DNA of 64,000 bases from Promicromonospora iranensis (GCF_028994775.1 NZ_JAJQMN010000002.1:248001-312000), one strand, 5' to 3'; shown: positions 51,997 to 60,741, counted from the stretch's first letter. Program-made: numbers and translations. The notes: generated by a model not told the origin, from the letters alone.

Positions 51997-53001
51997 TTGG
52001 AGGTCGCCCTTGTCGTCCTCGTGGTGGCGCTCGCCCTGAGCTTCGACTACACCAACGGCTTCCACGACGCCGCCAACGCGATCGCGACGTCGGTCTCGAC
52101 CCGGGCGCTCACCCCGCGGGTGGCGCTCCTCATGGCGGCCGTGATGAACTTCACCGGCGCGCTCCTCGGGACCGAGGTCGCGGAGACGATCGCGACGTCG
52201 ATCGTCAACCTCGAGGCTGCCGGCACGCACGCCGAGCTGACGGTCGTGCTGTGCGCCCTGCTCGGCGCGATCGTGTGGAACCTCATCACCTGGTGGTTCG
52301 GCCTGCCGTCGTCCTCCACGCACGCGCTCATCGGCGGGCTGGTCGGCGCAGGGCTCGCGGGCGGTATGAGCGTCTACTGGTCCGCGATCGTGGACAAGGT
52401 CGTCCTGCCGATGATCATCTCGCCGCTCGTGGGCTTCGGCCTCGCGTTCGCCGTGATGGTCGGCGTCATGTGGATCTTTCGCTACGCGTCACCCGCCAGG
52501 ACGAACCGCCGCTTCCGGATCGCGCAGACCGCCTCGGCCGCCGCCATGGCGCTGGGCCACGGCCTCCAGGACGCGCAGAAGACCATGGGCGTCATCTACC
52601 TGGCGCTGCTGACCGTGGGCTGGGCCAACGCCGACGAGGGCATCCCGCTCTGGGTCAAGCTCTCGGCGGCGGCCGCCATCTCCGCGGGCACGTACGCGGG
52701 CGGCTGGCGCATCATGCGCACCCTCGGCCGCAAGATCATCGAGCTCGACCCGGCACGTGGCTTCGTCGCCGAGTCGGTCTCGGCCCTCGTGCTGTACGTG
52801 AACGCGTTCGCGCTGCACGCCCCGGTCTCCACCACCCACACGATCACCTCGGCGATCATGGGCGTGGGCGCCACCCGCAGGCTCTCCGCGGTGCGCTGGG
52901 GCGTGGCCGGGAACATCGCCGTCGCGTGGGTTCTCACCATCCCCGCAGCCGCCCTGGTGGCCGCGCTCGCGACGTGGGCGCTCTTCCCGTTCCTGGTCTG
53001 A
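51997..53001 (+). CDS. pit: Low-affinity inorganic phosphate transporter (Pit/PiT family)
   Basis: This 334-residue membrane protein with about 10 helices has the two PiT signatures: FDYTNGFHDAANAIATSVSTRA (about residue 12) and the second half GHGLQDAQKTMGVIYLA (about 187), then SVSALVLYVNAFALHAPVSTTHT. It imports phosphate or metal-phosphate by proton coupling. The start is TTG at 51997, one base after the DUF47 stop; a GGAG lies nearby (AAGGAGTCCTGAG). No other start fits the first helix. It is paired with DUF47 and follows ppk and mutT1. Confidence 0.92.
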   Translation: MEVALVVLVVALALSFDYTNGFHDAANAIATSVSTRALTPRVALLMAAVMNFTGALLGTEVAETIATSIVNLEAAGTHAELTVVLCALLGAIVWNLITWWFGLPSSSTHALIGGLVGAGLAGGMSVYWSAIVDKVVLPMIISPLVGFGLAFAVMVGVMWIFRYASPARTNRRFRIAQTASAAAMALGHGLQDAQKTMGVIYLALLTVGWANADEGIPLWVKLSAAAAISAGTYAGGWRIMRTLGRKIIELDPARGFVAESVSALVLYVNAFALHAPVSTTHTITSAIMGVGATRRLSAVRWGVAGNIAVAWVLTIPAAALVAALATWALFPFLV

Positions 53002-53097
53002 TCCGGACCAGCACCCAGGACGTGCCGGCCAGAGACGCTTTTCACAACGAGGCGCTCCGCGCGCGACTCGTGCCGGGTGAGACTTAGCATCGATCGC

Positions 53098-54540
53098 ATG
53101 AGCACCACCCCATCGGCCCCGACCGCGGGCGCCAGATCAGCCCACCGCAAAGCAACGGCCCTCGCCTTCGCCGCAGCGGTGGGCGGCTTCTTGTTCGGCT
53201 TCGACAGCTCCGTGATCAACGGCGCCGTGAACGCCATCGAGGGCCAGTTCTCCCTGCACCCCTCGGTGACCGGCTTCGTGGTCGCCGTCGCGCTGCTCGG
53301 CTGTGCGCTCGGCGCGTGGGCCGGCGGGCGGCTGGCCGACCGCTGGGGCCGCACCCGGGTCATGGTGCTCGGCGCGATCCTGTTCTTCGTCTCGTCCATC
53401 CTGTCGGCGGTCGCGTTCTCCGCCTGGGACCTCGGCATCTGGCGTTTCATGGCCGGCGTCGGCATCGGTATCGCCTCGGTCATCGCGCCCGCGTACATCG
53501 CGGAGATCGCGCCCGCCGCCATGCGGGGCCGGCTCGGCTCGCTGCAGCAGCTGGCGATCACCGTCGGTATCTTCGCCGCGCTCCTCTCGGACCAGATCCT
53601 CGCCGAGTCGGCGGGCGGCGCCGCCAACGTGCTCTGGCTCGGCTGGGAGGCGTGGCGCTGGATGTTCCTGGTCGCCGTGGTCCCGGCCGCCGTCTACGGC
53701 ATCCTCGCGCTGCGTATCCCGGAGTCGCCCCGCTACCTCGCGGGCAAGGGCCGCGACGACGAGGCTCGGGCCGTCCTGGCCAGCGTGCTCGGCCCCGACG
53801 AGGACGTCGACGACCGCCTCGTCCAGATCCACCGCAGCATCGCGATCGACGAGGCCAACGCCGCCCAGGCTTCACTCCGAGGCAGCACCCTGGGTCTCAA
53901 GCCGATCGTCTGGGTGGGCATCCTGCTGTCGGTCTTCCAGCAGTTCGTCGGCATCAACGTGATCTTCTACTACTCGACGACGCTGTGGCAGGCCGTCGGG
54001 TTCGACGAGAGCCAGGCGTTCCTGGTCTCCACCATCACCGCGGTCACGAACGTCGTGGTCACGTTCATCGCCATCGCCCTCATCGACAAGGTGGGCCGCC
54101 GCCCGCTGCTGCTCATCGGCTCGGCCGGCATGACGGTGTCGCTGGGCCTGATGGCCGTCGCCTTCACCCAGGCCACCGGCTCCGGCAGCGAGATCTCGCT
54201 CAGCGGGCCCTGGGGCATGGTCGCACTGGTCTGCGCCAACGCGTTCGTGGTCTTCTTCGGCGCCTCGTGGGGCCCGCTGGTGTGGGTGCTGCTCGGCGAG
54301 ATGTTCCCCAACCGCATCCGCGCCGCCGCGCTGGGTGTCGCGGCCGCCATGCAGTGGATCGCCAACTTCGCCATCACCATGACGTTCCCGCCGATGCTGT
54401 CCGCGTTCGGTGCCAGCGTGCCGTACCTGATGTACGCGGGCTTCGCGGCCCTGAGCTTCTTCTTCGTGCTCACCAAGGTGCGCGAGACCAAGGGCGTGGA
54501 GCTCGAGGACATGGGCGAGGAGAGCCGCACCAAGGCCTGA
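53098..54540 (+). CDS. MFS sugar porter (sugar:proton symporter)
   Basis: This 480-residue, 12-helix protein has the sugar porter marks: GGFLFGFDSSVINGA in helix 1, GGRLADRWGRTRVM, PESPRYLAGKGRDDEA after helix 6, QQFVGINVIFYYSTTLWQ, and DKVGRRPLLLIGSAGM. That is the glucose/xylose/arabinose symporter type (XylE, GlcP). The exact sugar cannot be told. The start is ATG at 53098 in the short gap after pit. A strong terminator follows at 54568. No sugar kinase or repressor is adjacent. Confidence 0.93.
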   Translation: MSTTPSAPTAGARSAHRKATALAFAAAVGGFLFGFDSSVINGAVNAIEGQFSLHPSVTGFVVAVALLGCALGAWAGGRLADRWGRTRVMVLGAILFFVSSILSAVAFSAWDLGIWRFMAGVGIGIASVIAPAYIAEIAPAAMRGRLGSLQQLAITVGIFAALLSDQILAESAGGAANVLWLGWEAWRWMFLVAVVPAAVYGILALRIPESPRYLAGKGRDDEARAVLASVLGPDEDVDDRLVQIHRSIAIDEANAAQASLRGSTLGLKPIVWVGILLSVFQQFVGINVIFYYSTTLWQAVGFDESQAFLVSTITAVTNVVVTFIAIALIDKVGRRPLLLIGSAGMTVSLGLMAVAFTQATGSGSEISLSGPWGMVALVCANAFVVFFGASWGPLVWVLLGEMFPNRIRAAALGVAAAMQWIANFAITMTFPPMLSAFGASVPYLMYAGFAALSFFFVLTKVRETKGVELEDMGEESRTKA

Positions 54541-54567
54541 CCCGAGCACCGGTCCAGCCGATCGACG

Positions 54568-54603
54568 ACGGCGCCGCCCCCACCACGGTGGGGGCGGCGC
54601 CGT
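54568..54603. terminator. 17-bp perfect hairpin terminator after the sugar porter gene
   Basis: ACGGCGCCGCCCCCACC (54568-54584) pairs perfectly with GGTGGGGGCGGCGCCGT (54587-54603), then TCTCG. The inner pairs must open to form a loop. Confidence 0.85.
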
Positions 54604-54683
54604 TCTCGTGCGCCGGGCGGACCGCCCGGCCCCGGTGTTGTGCACGTCACATACCGGACAGCACAGCGACATCCCGAGAACGC

Positions 54684-54723
54684 TTGCATTCGGCAACCAT
54701 CGTTATATAGTTGCTCTAAGCAA
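54684..54723 (+). promoter_or_regulatory. Promoter and probable MarR operator of the MarR-MFS operon
   Basis: TTGCAT (54684-54689), a 16-base spacer and TATAGT (54706-54711) form a promoter in an AT-rich patch. A perfect dyad TTGCT-CTA-AGCAA (54711-54723) begins at the last base of the -10 and spans the start of transcription. It fits autorepression by the MarR protein encoded at 54740. Confidence 0.65.
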
Positions 54724-54739
54724 TCAATTGCGAGGCACG

Positions 54740-55243
54740 ATGACTTCCCCGACCAGCCGGACGCCGTCCGGCACCGAAGCTCCGGCCGTCGCCCTGCTCG
54801 CCGCGCTCCAGAGCCTTTCGCGCGCCCAACGGGAAGCGGCGGCACGGATCGCCCACGAGCTCGACTGGCCCCGGTCCGGTGTGGCCGTGCTGCACCTGCT
54901 CGCGCGGTGCGGCCCGGCCTCACTGACCGACATCGCTACACACCTGCGTGTCGACCTCTCCGTGGCGAGCCGCCAGGTCAGCACGATGGCCGACGCCGGC
55001 TACGTCGTCCGCACGGTCGACGCCGAGGACCGGCGGGTCCGCACGGTCGAGCTGACCGATGCCGGACACGCCCTGGCGGCCGAGGCAGCCGAGCAGTACA
55101 CGAACCTGATCGACCGGGCGTTCGCCGCCTGGTCGCCCGAAGACCTCGCCGAGGCGACCCGCACGCTGGACCGTCTCGTCGACACCATCAGTGCGGACAC
55201 CGCGCACCGGAGATCACCCCAGAACCAGCAGGAGTTTGCATGA
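54740..55243 (+). CDS. MarR-family transcriptional regulator of the MFS efflux gene
   Basis: This 167-residue protein has a winged-helix MarR domain: SGVAVLHLLARCGPASLTDIATHL, then the recognition helix DLSVASRQVSTMADAGYVVRT and the wing VDAEDRRVRTVELTDAG. It is the first gene of a two-gene operon; its stop overlaps the efflux gene start as ATGA. It is inferred to repress the operon through the dyad at 54711-54723 and to be released by an exported drug-like ligand. Confidence 0.92.
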   Translation: MTSPTSRTPSGTEAPAVALLAALQSLSRAQREAAARIAHELDWPRSGVAVLHLLARCGPASLTDIATHLRVDLSVASRQVSTMADAGYVVRTVDAEDRRVRTVELTDAGHALAAEAAEQYTNLIDRAFAAWSPEDLAEATRTLDRLVDTISADTAHRRSPQNQQEFA

Positions 55244-56856
55244 CCAGCCCCCACACCGAGTCCCTCGTGGTCGAGCCCGACCACCTCCAGGGCGAACCAC
55301 CCGCCATGACGCACAGCGAGGTCCTCCGGGCGCTGTCCGGGATCCTCCTCGGCATGTTCGTCTCCGTCCTGGCGATGTCGGTGGTCTCGTCGTCGCTGCC
55401 GAAGATCATCACCGACCTCGAGGGCAACCAGTCGGCGTTCACCTGGGTGGTCACGGCGACCCTGCTGACCTCGACGATCTCCACCCCTATCTGGGGCAAG
55501 CTCGCCGACCTCGCGAACCGCAAGACGCTGATCCAGATCGCCCTGATCATCTCCGTGCTCTCGGCGGCCGCCGCCGGGTTCGCGCAGGACACCGGGCAGC
55601 TCATCACCTTCCGCGCCTTCCAGGGCATCGGTGCCGGTGGTCTGCAGGCCCTGTCCGCCGTGCTCATCGCCGACATCATCAGCCCGCGTCAGCGCGGGCG
55701 GTACATGGGCCTCATGGGCTCGATCATGGGTATCGGCATGGTCGGCGGCCCGATCCTCGGCGGCTTCCTCACGGACGCCATCAGCTGGCGCTGGAACTTC
55801 TTCGTCGGCCTGCCGTTCGCGGTGGCCTCGATCATCGTGCTGCAGATGACGCTCAAGCTTCCGAAGCGACCCCGCGGCTCCGTCCGGATCGACCTCATCG
55901 GCGCCACGCTGATCTCTGTCGGCATCGCGACCCTGCTGCTGTGGATCACCTTCGCAGGGACCGAGTTCGACTGGCTCTCCTGGCAGACGGCTGTCATGGT
56001 CGGCGGCTCGCTCCTGATCCTGGCGATCGCCGTGCTCGTGGAGCTGCGGGTCAAGAACCCGCTCATCCCGATGTACCTGTTCAAGAACCGCACACTGGTG
56101 CTCGCCGTCATCGGGTCGGTCGCCGTGGGTGTCGCGATGTTCGGCTCGTCGGTGTTCCTCAGCCAGTACATGCAGCTCTCGCGCGGCAAGACGCCCACCG
56201 AGTCCGGCCTCTACACGATCCCGATGGTCGTCGGCCTGTTCCTGTCCTCCACCATCGGCGGGCAGCTGATCTCCAAGACGGGCCGGTACAAGCCGTACAT
56301 GGTCACCGGCGGCGTGCTCCTGACAGGTGGCCTGCTGCTCCTGTCGACGCTGGACTACCACACGTCGTTCGTCCTGGTCTCGATCTACCTGTTCGTCCTG
56401 GGGGCAGGCGTCGGCCTGCTCATGCAGAACATGGTGCTGGCCACGCAGAACACGCTGCACATCAAGGACTCGGGCTCGGGTACGTCCACCGTGACGTTCT
56501 TCCGCTCGCTCGGGGGCGCCCTCGGCGTCTCGGCGCTCGGCGCGGTCCTGGGGCACAGCGTGAAGACCAGCCTGCAGGACGGCGTCGCCGAGATCGCACC
56601 GCAGCTGGCGAAGCAGGGGATCGACCCGTCGGCGCTAGCCTCCGGCGGCGGAACCCTGCCCGACCTGGCGTCGCTCCCGCACATCCTGGTCGAGGTCGTC
56701 GAGAAGGCGTACGCGGACGGCATCGCGGACATCTTCCTCGCCGCCGTCCCGCTGGCCCTCGTCGCGCTGCTCTGCGTGTCCCTGATCAAGGAGGTCCCGC
56801 TGGGCCACCGCTCCGGCATCGACCAGCTGAAGGACCTGGAGACGGCCGGGAACTGA
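55240..56856 (+). CDS. MFS drug efflux transporter, DHA2 family (14 helices)
   Basis: This 538-residue protein fits the EmrB/QacA DHA2 group: ALSGILLGMFVSVLAMSVVSSSLP in helix 1, WVVTATLLTSTISTPIWGKLADL, FRAFQGIGAGGLQALSAVLIADI and SPRQRGRYMGLMGSIMGIGMVGGPILGG (motif C). The acidic residue in helix 1 that many family members use is absent. It would export hydrophobic or cationic toxicants by proton antiport. It is co-translated with the MarR gene, and a bulged hairpin terminator follows. Confidence 0.92.
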   Translation: MTSPHTESLVVEPDHLQGEPPAMTHSEVLRALSGILLGMFVSVLAMSVVSSSLPKIITDLEGNQSAFTWVVTATLLTSTISTPIWGKLADLANRKTLIQIALIISVLSAAAAGFAQDTGQLITFRAFQGIGAGGLQALSAVLIADIISPRQRGRYMGLMGSIMGIGMVGGPILGGFLTDAISWRWNFFVGLPFAVASIIVLQMTLKLPKRPRGSVRIDLIGATLISVGIATLLLWITFAGTEFDWLSWQTAVMVGGSLLILAIAVLVELRVKNPLIPMYLFKNRTLVLAVIGSVAVGVAMFGSSVFLSQYMQLSRGKTPTESGLYTIPMVVGLFLSSTIGGQLISKTGRYKPYMVTGGVLLTGGLLLLSTLDYHTSFVLVSIYLFVLGAGVGLLMQNMVLATQNTLHIKDSGSGTSTVTFFRSLGGALGVSALGAVLGHSVKTSLQDGVAEIAPQLAKQGIDPSALASGGGTLPDLASLPHILVEVVEKAYADGIADIFLAAVPLALVALLCVSLIKEVPLGHRSGIDQLKDLETAGN

Positions 56857-56865
56857 CCGGCCGAT

Positions 56866-56920
56866 CCGACGTGCGGGACCCTCTGGCCACTCCGGCGGCC
56901 CGAGGGTCCCGGCACGTCGG
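56866..56920. terminator. Long bulged hairpin terminator after the DHA2 efflux gene
   Basis: CCGACGTGCGGGACCCTC (56866-56883) pairs with GAGGGTCCC and GCACGTCGG (56902-56920) with a single bulged G. It ends the MarR-MFS operon. Confidence 0.8.
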
Positions 56921-57044
56921 GCCGGGTTCAGGGGACGGTGACGAGCCGCCCCGGCCGCGACATGCCGGTCGACGAACGGCGGTGATCGGGGGAATTCGGG
57001 CCTACGGGCTGTGATCCGAGGGCTTGACCCGTCATCATGGGCGC

Positions 57045-57590
57045 ATGCTCTCGAGTACAGACAGGTCCGGTACGGACGCGTCCGACGACCAGGTCGCCGC
57101 CGGCAACGGTGCCGACGACGCGGTCGGTGACAACGGAGCCACCGCTGCGCCGTTCGAGGGTCTGGAGCGGGAGATCCGGCTGCTGATCCGCCGCGCGCAG
57201 TCCTCCGGGACGTCGATCGCCCGCCGGGTTCATCCCGAGCTCGACGCCAGTGCGTATCCGCTCCTCGCGCACATCTCGGAGCGGCCCGGCGCGCGCGGCT
57301 CGGACCTCGCCACCTTCTTCGGTGTCGGACGCGCCACCGTGTCGCGGCAGCTCAGCCGCCTGGTGGAGCTCGGCCTGGTCGAACGCACCGTCGACCCGGA
57401 GGACAGCCGCGGACAGCGCATCACCCTCACGCCCGACGGCGCCGCCCGCCTCGACCGCGCACGCTCCAGCCGGGTCGCCATGCTGGAGGGGGCGCTGGCC
57501 ACCTGGGAGACCGAAGAGGTCGCACAGCTGGCCAGGCTCCTCAACCGCTACTCGGCGGACATCGTGGCGTGGAAGCAGAGCGGTCGCTGA
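57045..57590 (+). CDS. MarR-family transcriptional regulator
   Basis: This 181-residue winged-helix protein has a variable acidic N-terminal tail of about 40 residues. The MarR core follows: ASAYPLLAHISERPGARGSDLATFF, the recognition helix VGRATVSRQLSRLVELGLVERTV and the wing DPEDSRGQRITLTPDG. ATG at 57045 is chosen over an upstream TTG at 57024. It is monocistronic and converges with msrB (16-base gap). Regulated genes are not obvious; it is a different subgroup from the MarR at 54740. Confidence 0.88.
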   Translation: MLSSTDRSGTDASDDQVAAGNGADDAVGDNGATAAPFEGLEREIRLLIRRAQSSGTSIARRVHPELDASAYPLLAHISERPGARGSDLATFFGVGRATVSRQLSRLVELGLVERTVDPEDSRGQRITLTPDGAARLDRARSSRVAMLEGALATWETEEVAQLARLLNRYSADIVAWKQSGR

Positions 57591-57606
57591 ACCGCCCTGC
57601 CTCCCG

Positions 57607-58005
57607 TCAGCCTTCCTCGAACGTGAGACTCACCGAGTTCATGCAGAACCGGTCGCCGGTGGGGGTCTGGGGCGCGTCGTCGAAGACGTGGCCCAGGTGG
57701 GACCCGCACGTGGCGCAACGCACCTCGGTGCGCACCATGCCGAGCGAACGGTCCTCGATCAGCTCGACGGAGTCGCCCGCGAGCGGGCTGTAGAACGACG
57801 GCCAGCCGCAGTGCGAGTCGAACTTGGTGTCCGACCGGAACAGCTCCGCGTCGCACGCGCGACACCGGTAGACGCCGGTGCGCTTCTCGTCGAGCAGCTC
57901 GCCCGTCCACGCCCGTTCGGTGCCCGCCTGTCGCAGCACCGCAAATTCCTCGGGCGAGAGCTCCTTGCGCCACTCCTCGTCCGACTTCGAGACCTTGTAC
58001 GTCAT
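57607..58005 (-). CDS. msrB: Peptide-methionine (R)-S-oxide reductase MsrB
   Basis: This 132-residue repair enzyme reduces methionine-R-sulfoxide. The zinc-site cysteines are CRACDAELF and CATCGSHLGH. The substrate blocks SHCGWPSFYSP and RFCMNSVSL hold the catalytic Cys (RFC, about 123). It has four Zn ligands and a normal length. The start ATG at 58005 is preceded by GGAGGTG; longer readings upstream are not needed. It lies downstream of the DEAD-box helicase gene, which has its own terminator at 58070-58110. Confidence 0.95.
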   Translation of the reverse strand: MTYKVSKSDEEWRKELSPEEFAVLRQAGTERAWTGELLDEKRTGVYRCRACDAELFRSDTKFDSHCGWPSFYSPLAGDSVELIEDRSLGMVRTEVRCATCGSHLGHVFDDAPQTPTGDRFCMNSVSLTFEEG

Positions 58006-58069
58006 GTCGACACCTCCGCGCATACCAACCTTCCTCCGGTCCGCGGTGTTCCCGCGCACCCTTTGAGCA

Positions 58070-58110
58070 CGCGTGAGCCCCCGGCCCTGACGGGTCCGGG
58101 GGCTCACGCG
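58070..58110. terminator. 15-bp perfect hairpin terminator after the DEAD-box gene
   Basis: CGCGTGAGCCCCCGG (58070-58084) and CCGGGGGCTCACGCG (58096-58110) are perfect complements with an 11-base loop. It separates the helicase gene from msrB on the minus strand. Confidence 0.85.
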
Positions 58111-58135
58111 GTGACGAGCCGGTGCTACGAGGTGG

Positions 58136-59725
58136 TCAGCTCGCGGCCGAGGCGTTGGTGCTGCCCGCGCCACGGCCACGGCCGCCCCGACGACGACGAG
58201 GCGCGCCCGCGCCGTCCGTCCTCGGGAAGTGGTCGGCAGCGGTGCGTCCGCCGCCCGACGCCGGCCGACCGCCGCCGCGCTGGCCGGTCGTCTGGCCGGC
58301 GCCCTGGCTGCGCGCCTGGCCCTGCCGGCCACCGCTCTGCCCAGCACCCTGTCCCGTGCCCTGACCACGGGTCTGGCCCGTGCCCTGGGCTCCGGATCGC
58401 GAGCGTCCGCCCTGCTTGCGCGGCTGGCCCTGACGACCCTGCGGCTGCGGGGCGGGCTCCACGTACTCCACGTACGGTGCGACCTCGCCGACCAGGCTGG
58501 TCACCGTCGCGTCACCGGGACGGACGTCCTGGGGACGAGCGGTGATCTTCGCCTTGCGGGTCAGGTCACGCACGTCACCGCGCTCCTCGGGCAGCATGAT
58601 GGTCACGACGTCGCCGCCGGAACCCGCACGCGCCGTCCGCCCGGAACGGTGCAGGTACGCCTTGTGCTCGGCGGGCGGGTCCACGTGCACCACGAGCTCG
58701 ACGTCGTCCACGTGGATGCCGCGCGCGGCGATGTCCGTCGCGACGAGCACCCGGACGTCGCCGGACGAGAACGCGGCGAGGTTACGCTCGCGCGCCCCCT
58801 GGCCGAGGTTGCCGTGCAGGTCGACGGCGGGCACGCCCGCGGCGGTGAGCTGCTTGGCGAGCTTCTTGGCCTGGTGCTTGGTCCGCATGAACAGCACGCG
58901 CCGACCGGTGCCCTGTGCGAGCTGGTGCACCACGTGCTTCTTCGCGTCCTTGTCGGCCACGGCGAGGATGTGGTGCGTCATCTGCGGCGGCGGCGCGGCG
59001 GCGTCGTCCACCGAGTGGGTGACCGGCTGGTGCAGGTAACGCTTCACGATGACGTCCACGCCGTTGTCCAGCGTGGCCGAGAACAGCAGGCGCTGGGTCC
59101 GCGAGGGTGTGCGGTCGAGGATGCGCTTCACACCGGGCAGGAACCCGAGGTCGGCCATGTGGTCGGCCTCGTCGAGCACGGTGATCTCGACGTCGTCGAG
59201 CGTGAGGTGCCGCTGGCCGAGCAGGTCCTCGAGCCGGCCGGGGCAGGCGATGACGATGTCGACGCCGGCGTTGAGCGCGGTGACCTGGCGCGACTGCGCC
59301 ACGCCGCCGAAGATCGTGGTGGTCTTCAGACCGAGTGCCTGCGCCAGCGGGGCGATCGACTCGTCGATCTGGTTCGCGAGCTCACGCGTGGGGGCCAGGA
59401 TCAGCGCCCGGGGGCGGCCCGTCCCACGACGCGGCTGCCCCGCCGCGACCGAACGGGCGCTGGACGTCGCGAGACGCGTCACGACCGGCAGCGCGAACGC
59501 GAGGGTCTTGCCGGAGCCCGTGCGGCCGCGGCCGAGCACGTCGCGACCGGTCAGGGAATCCGGCAGGGAAGCCGTCTGAATAGGGAACGGCGAAGTGATG
59601 CCGCGGTCTGTCAAAACGCGCAGAACGGGCGCGGGCAGACCGAGGTCGGCAAAGGTAGTCAAAGGAGTTTGGGCCTCTCGGGCTCGGTGGCGGCGCGGTT
59701 CGCGCCGGTGGTCCGCCGTGCTCAC
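58136..59725 (-). CDS. DEAD-box ATP-dependent RNA helicase with low-complexity tail
   Basis: This 529-residue RNA helicase opens with the Q-motif FADLGLPAPVLRVL...FPIQ. It has Walker A GRGRTGSGKTLAF (about residue 65), PTRELANQ, VLDEADHMADLGF (DEAD, about 185), SATLD, and the C-terminal VATDIAARGIHVDDV and HRSGRTARAG. The last ~110 residues are Gly/Gln/Arg-rich (GQGTGQGAGQ, RRRRGGRGRG), the type of disordered RNA-binding tail found in cold-shock and ribosome-assembly helicases such as RhlE/CsdA. The GTG start at 59725 fits. Members act in RNA unwinding and ribosome biogenesis; the specific target is unknown. Confidence 0.93.
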   Translation of the reverse strand: MSTADHRREPRRHRAREAQTPLTTFADLGLPAPVLRVLTDRGITSPFPIQTASLPDSLTGRDVLGRGRTGSGKTLAFALPVVTRLATSSARSVAAGQPRRGTGRPRALILAPTRELANQIDESIAPLAQALGLKTTTIFGGVAQSRQVTALNAGVDIVIACPGRLEDLLGQRHLTLDDVEITVLDEADHMADLGFLPGVKRILDRTPSRTQRLLFSATLDNGVDVIVKRYLHQPVTHSVDDAAAPPPQMTHHILAVADKDAKKHVVHQLAQGTGRRVLFMRTKHQAKKLAKQLTAAGVPAVDLHGNLGQGARERNLAAFSSGDVRVLVATDIAARGIHVDDVELVVHVDPPAEHKAYLHRSGRTARAGSGGDVVTIMLPEERGDVRDLTRKAKITARPQDVRPGDATVTSLVGEVAPYVEYVEPAPQPQGRQGQPRKQGGRSRSGAQGTGQTRGQGTGQGAGQSGGRQGQARSQGAGQTTGQRGGGRPASGGGRTAADHFPRTDGAGAPRRRRGGRGRGAGSTNASAAS

Positions 59726-59851
59726 ACCGGGCGGCGGGTGCTAACCCGGGCCGGGGCCACGACGTCGGGCAGCTGAAACCGCCCACGACCACCAACTATC
59801 TCATGTCTCGGTGACGGTGGCTGCGGCGCACGTCACGTTCGGTGTGGTTCT

Positions 59852-60619
59852 ATGTGGCGCATGATTCCCGCAGCGACCAGCTCCGCCGGGCCGTTCGCCG
59901 CCATCGGCGACGTGCTGGGCACCATCTGGACCAACGCGGTCACCCCCGTGGACCCGCCGTCGAACGTGATGGTGCTCGGCATGTGCGCGATCGCCCTGGT
60001 CGTCGTCCTGTTCCGGCCCCTGTGGCACGTGACGCGCCACGTGATCACCATCGCCCACGAGGCGTCGCACGGCCTCGCCGCCCTGTTCTCGGGCCGCAAG
60101 CTCGAGGGCATCCGGCTGCACTCCGACACCTCCGGCCTCACCGTCTCCCGCGGCAAGCCCCGCGGCCCGGGCATGGTCATCACGGCGTTCGCCGGCTACG
60201 TGGGGCCCGGCATCATCGGCCTCGGTGCCGCATGGCTGCTCAAGCTGGGCTACGCCGTCGGCCTGCTGTGGCTGCTCGTGGCGCTCCTCGCGCTGCTGCT
60301 CCTGCAGATCCGCAACTGGTTCGGGCTCTGGTCGATCCTCGTCAGCGGCACCGCGCTCGTGTTCGTCACCTGGTTCCTGGAGCCCGAGGTGCAGAGCGCC
60401 GTCGCCTACGCCGTGACCTGGTTCCTGCTGCTCGGTGCGGTGCGCCCCGTGTTCGAGCTGCAGATCCAGCGCTCCCGGGGCCACGCCCGGACGTCCGACG
60501 CCGACATGCTCGCCCGCCTGACCGGTGTCGCCGGCCTGTTCTGGGTGTCGCTGTTCCTGCTGGTCACGCTGGGTGCGCTGGCGCTCGGCGGTGCATGGAT
60601 CCTCGGCGTCGCGCTCTGA
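59852..60619 (+). CDS. M50-family-like membrane zinc metalloprotease (putative)
   Basis: This 255-residue membrane protein has about six helices and an HEASH motif (HExxH zinc site, about residue 71) in ITIAHEASHGLAALFSGRKLEGI, next to a hydrophobic segment. It corresponds to the actinobacterial 'M50 family metallopeptidase' (peptidase_M50B-like) group. A second zinc ligand cannot be located with confidence. Starts at 59852 and 59861 are both possible. It converges with the HesB-like gene across a 72-bp perfect palindrome. Proteolytic activity is inferred from the motif only. Confidence 0.75.
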   Translation: MWRMIPAATSSAGPFAAIGDVLGTIWTNAVTPVDPPSNVMVLGMCAIALVVVLFRPLWHVTRHVITIAHEASHGLAALFSGRKLEGIRLHSDTSGLTVSRGKPRGPGMVITAFAGYVGPGIIGLGAAWLLKLGYAVGLLWLLVALLALLLLQIRNWFGLWSILVSGTALVFVTWFLEPEVQSAVAYAVTWFLLLGAVRPVFELQIQRSRGHARTSDADMLARLTGVAGLFWVSLFLLVTLGALALGGAWILGVAL

Positions 60620-60627
60620 CGCAAAAC

Positions 60628-60699
60628 GTCCGCTTGTACCAAGCGTTTGGGCCCAGAACTCCGGTGAGTTCTGGGCCCAAACGCTTGGTACAAGCGGAC
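60628..60699. repeat. 72-bp near-perfect palindrome, copy B, between convergent genes
   Basis: A perfect 34-bp arm (60628-60661, starting GTCCGCTTGTACCAAGCG) pairs with 60666-60699 around a four-base loop CGGT. It lies between the stop of the metalloprotease gene and the stop of the HesB-like gene. Copy A at 5705-5778 shares the same layout. It is probably a bidirectional terminator or a REP-type mobile sequence. Confidence 0.85.
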
Positions 60700-60741
60700 T
60701 TCAGCCTGCTCGGGTTGGCGCCCGGGTGCGGGCGCCAGGAA

